DNA of 64,000 nucleotides from NCBI RefSeq assembly GCF_024679095.1, contig NC_066534.1, forward strand, positions 16,982,663-17,046,662, written 5' to 3'. This stretch comes from Eriocheir sinensis. Lineage: Eukaryota > Arthropoda > Malacostraca > Decapoda > Varunidae. Position numbers and translations under genes: made by a program. The first letter of the stretch is position 1; each line of letters starts with the position of its first letter. This document shows positions 61,479-64,000 of this stretch, piece after piece. The notes beneath the pieces were generated by a model. It had not been told where the DNA came from, made no database searches, and worked only from the letters and a program-made list of their open reading frames with translations.

Positions 61479-62539
61479 GTGTGTAATATATATATTTGTT
61501 TTAAGTAAGTGTGTTTGAATTGGGAATGAAGGAAGGGAGGGAGGGAGGGATGACGGGAGGGAGGGAGAGAGAGGAAGGAAGGGCGGGAACGAAGACTTGA
61601 TACTTTTGCTTAATATACAAATTAGTGCAGTCCGGTTCGATTCCCAACCCTATTTGAAGCGGATTAAGCGTGCGATTGGCTGGCCGGCTCGCTGGCTGCC
61701 TGGCTGCTCACAGACATAATTTATTTCTGGTAGTATGGCTCCCCCCCCCCCGGTACCCCCGTCCTCCTCCTCTCCTCCTCCCTTTCTCGTCCTTGTCTCC
61801 TTGTTTCAGAGGCATCGTTGTCGCTAGGAAAGTCTCTCTCCCTCTTTTTCTCTCTCCTTTTTCCACCTCATTCTCTCCCTCTTTCTCCCTTCCTCCCTTC
61901 TCCTCCACCCCTATCTATCTCCCTCCTTTCCTCCGTCTTTCCCTTCAACTCTCTCCCTTCATTTTTTTTCCTATCTTCCTTCATCTCTCCTTCAACATCC
62001 CTCTCTATCTCCCTCTCTACCTCCATCTCTCTCCCTGTTTCTCTCCACCTCTCTCCTTGCACATCCCTCCCTATCTCCTTCCTCTCCTTCCACCTCCATC
62101 TCTCTCCCAATATCCTTCCATCGCTCTCCCTCCCTTTCTCCCTTTCTCCCTCCTACGAAGCTTCACTCCTGGCATCGAACTCTCGTCCCCCCGCGGCGAA
62201 CACACACAGACAGTCAGCCAATGTCAACAACGCGGCCTGTCCTCCTCTGTGTCCCTGGCAATGGGCGGCCGCACGATCAACAACCCGCGTGGCCATCTAT
62301 TGCAGGGACTTGGCGATGGGGATGGGGGAGTTGAGGGCGGTGGGAAGACCGGTGAGGCGGTGCGTAGGAGGTGGAGAGGGGGGTTAAGGGGGAGGGGAAG
62401 AGGGGGAAAAAGTTGGAAAGTTTCGTTTAGTCGGCGCAACATCTGTAGTCATATGCCGGAGAGACAGGAGGGGAAAGAATTATAGAAGTGAACAGATCCC
62501 AGGAGACGGGACACAACCCCCGATTAATACCTGGTACCC

Positions 62540-63660
62540 ATTCACTGCTGGGGGAAGAAGGGGTTGAGGGGGTCTGCCATCTAGCCATCCGTTCATATAC
62601 TGCCTTGAAATTATTGTCTTGAGATAGTGATGGAGGTGGTGGTGGAAAGCGGAAGAGAGGTTGCCATCTACCCCACCGTTGGTAGAAATTGTCGTACTCA
62701 GAGCATATTATTTACCGGTTTCTGACGCCTAACTAATGCCAAGAAACATCAGGAATTAACTATTTTAACGATAACTATAAGTGAATCTCTTTATTGGGGT
62801 CCACGAGACAGTTTTTGGGTCGGAAGTCGGTGAATATAAGAGGCTGAGTAAGACAATCTGGGAGCGTTGATCTTGCCATCCGTTCATCTAGTCGCTTGAA
62901 GTAATGGTCATGATCGTGGAGTAACAGCGTTGTGTCTCATGATCGTCGCTGGAATGGTCTTTGGACGTCGAATTAAGAGGGAGTGAGGTAACCCATATGC
63001 TCATCTCAAAGTCTAACCTTCAATCTCTTTAAAATCCGTCTCATCCAGGTCTTGGCCATGAAGGAAGAGCCAATCTATTCATATTCAGTCTCTCATTGAT
63101 CCATCACGAAGGTCCTGGCCACAACGATCCAGCCTGTCCACTCCCTCAATGAATTACATCGAGGTCTTGGCCATGAAGGAAGAGCCAATCTATTCATATT
63201 CAGTCTCTCATTGATTCACCGTGAAGGTCCTGGCCACAATGATCCAGCCTGTCCACTCCCTCAAGAAACTACATCGAGGTCTCGGCCATGAAGTGTCAGA
63301 GGGGTTCACTTAATCTCTCACATCCCTCGTTCATGGTTTTGGCAGCGAGGTTAGAACTAATCCATCCAGAGACTTGGGAGCGCTGGCTGGGTCTTAGCAG
63401 CAAAATAGGAGCAAACAGAGATCTTAGAGTTTTCCATTGCGTTTATCTTTGGCCGCGCATGAAGAGAAGATCCCATTCAGTCAGTCCTTTGAGCGTTTCT
63501 TCGCCGCGGATTGAGAGCAAGGTCCATCCGAGTCCTTCAGAGAGTTTCTTCGCCGCGAACTGAGAGAAAAGTCAATCCATTTCCCGAGAGTGTCATTGGG
63601 ATGTTCCGATACCAAATTAAGAGCCAGTCCCTTCACGTCCAGCTCTCGGCCATGAAGTAC
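62540..63660. repeat. Decayed repeat with a 115-bp tandem core
   Basis: The core aggtcttggccatgaagg starts units at 63047, 63162 and (ctcggcc) 63277, a spacing of exactly 115 bp. Half-unit relatives (ggtcctggccac, ttcttcgccgcg, ggcagcgaggtt, ctcggccatgaag) continue to 63660, and gccatccgttcat recurs at 62585 and 62877. The region is of ordinary composition, unlike the simple repeats around it. Confidence 0.75.
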
Positions 63661-64000
63661 GAGCGCACGCAGACCATCCAGTATAGAGATCCATTTATAT
63701 AAAGAGAGGATGAACACTGAAAGGAAGAACGAAAGATGGGAAGAATAGCAAGGAAAGTAGTTGGTCAGTGAGAGAACAGTGAGCAGGAAGAATATTGGTA
63801 GAGTGAAGAAAGGAAAAGAAATATAGGAAAGTGATAGGAAGGAAGGAAGGAAGGAAGATAGAAAAGTGAAAAAGGAGAGAAGATAGGAAGAAAGAAAAAA
63901 GACAAAGGAGGAAAGGATGGGCACTAAGAGGTAGAATGAGAAATAGGGGAAAATACCAAAAAAAGTAGGATAATGAAAGAAAAAAGCCTACAGGAGAGAG

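Noticed and set aside
61629..61650. A ggttcgattcc segment resembling the T arm of a tRNA
   Set aside because: The flanking bases do not pair as a T stem and no A box, anticodon arm or acceptor stem could be found at the right distance.

Overview
The window reads as animal (eukaryotic) genomic DNA, most likely from a decapod crustacean. The evidence is interrupted coding sequence with GT-AG introns, a CR1-like non-LTR retrotransposon fragment, interstitial arrays related to the arthropod telomere repeat TTAGG/CCTAA, and an extreme load of microsatellites (CT/GA, GT/CA, AGT, TTA, TTG, CCT, ACC). The taxon is inferred from this repeat profile; I could not search a database.

One gene is supported. 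Four exons on the minus strand encode a central part of a Roundabout (Robo) axon-guidance receptor. In transcript order they are 52907-52777 (end of Ig2), 24809-24543 (Ig3), 23895-23410 (Ig4 and most of Ig5) and 10146-9581 (end of Ig5, FN3-1, start of FN3-2). All four have AG acceptors and GTGAGT donors. Phases agree throughout (entry phase 2, then 1, 1, 1, exit phase 0), giving one open stretch of 483 codons plus one completing base. Ig1 and the first part of Ig2 lie beyond the right edge. The rest of FN3-2, FN3-3, the membrane segment and the cytoplasmic CC motifs lie beyond the left edge.

Everything else is intron of this gene: over 9.5 kb after the FN3 exon, 13.3 kb, 0.65 kb, 28.0 kb, and over 11 kb before the Ig2 exon. 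The introns are mostly simple repeats, purine/pyrimidine-rich tracts and minisatellites (43, 81, 103, 115, 119, 133, 175 and 177 bp periods), plus one dead CR1-like fragment at 31963-32895. Most long open frames are low-complexity artefacts of these tracts.

A few islands of ordinary complexity inside the introns could be regulatory: an inverted pair of octamer (POU) sites at 12622-12645, a homeodomain-site cluster at 30620-30843, two islands each combining a forkhead site with CAGCTG at 54.9 and 56.3 kb, and islands at 58.7 and 59.9 kb. Other structures worth a look are a perfect 12-bp hairpin inside the 647-bp intron, a G-rich repeat just after the Ig3 donor, CU-repeats just after two other donors, and a heavily decayed composite repeat block at 40.2-43.6 kb. 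I found no tRNA, rRNA, CRISPR array, operon or second protein-coding gene.
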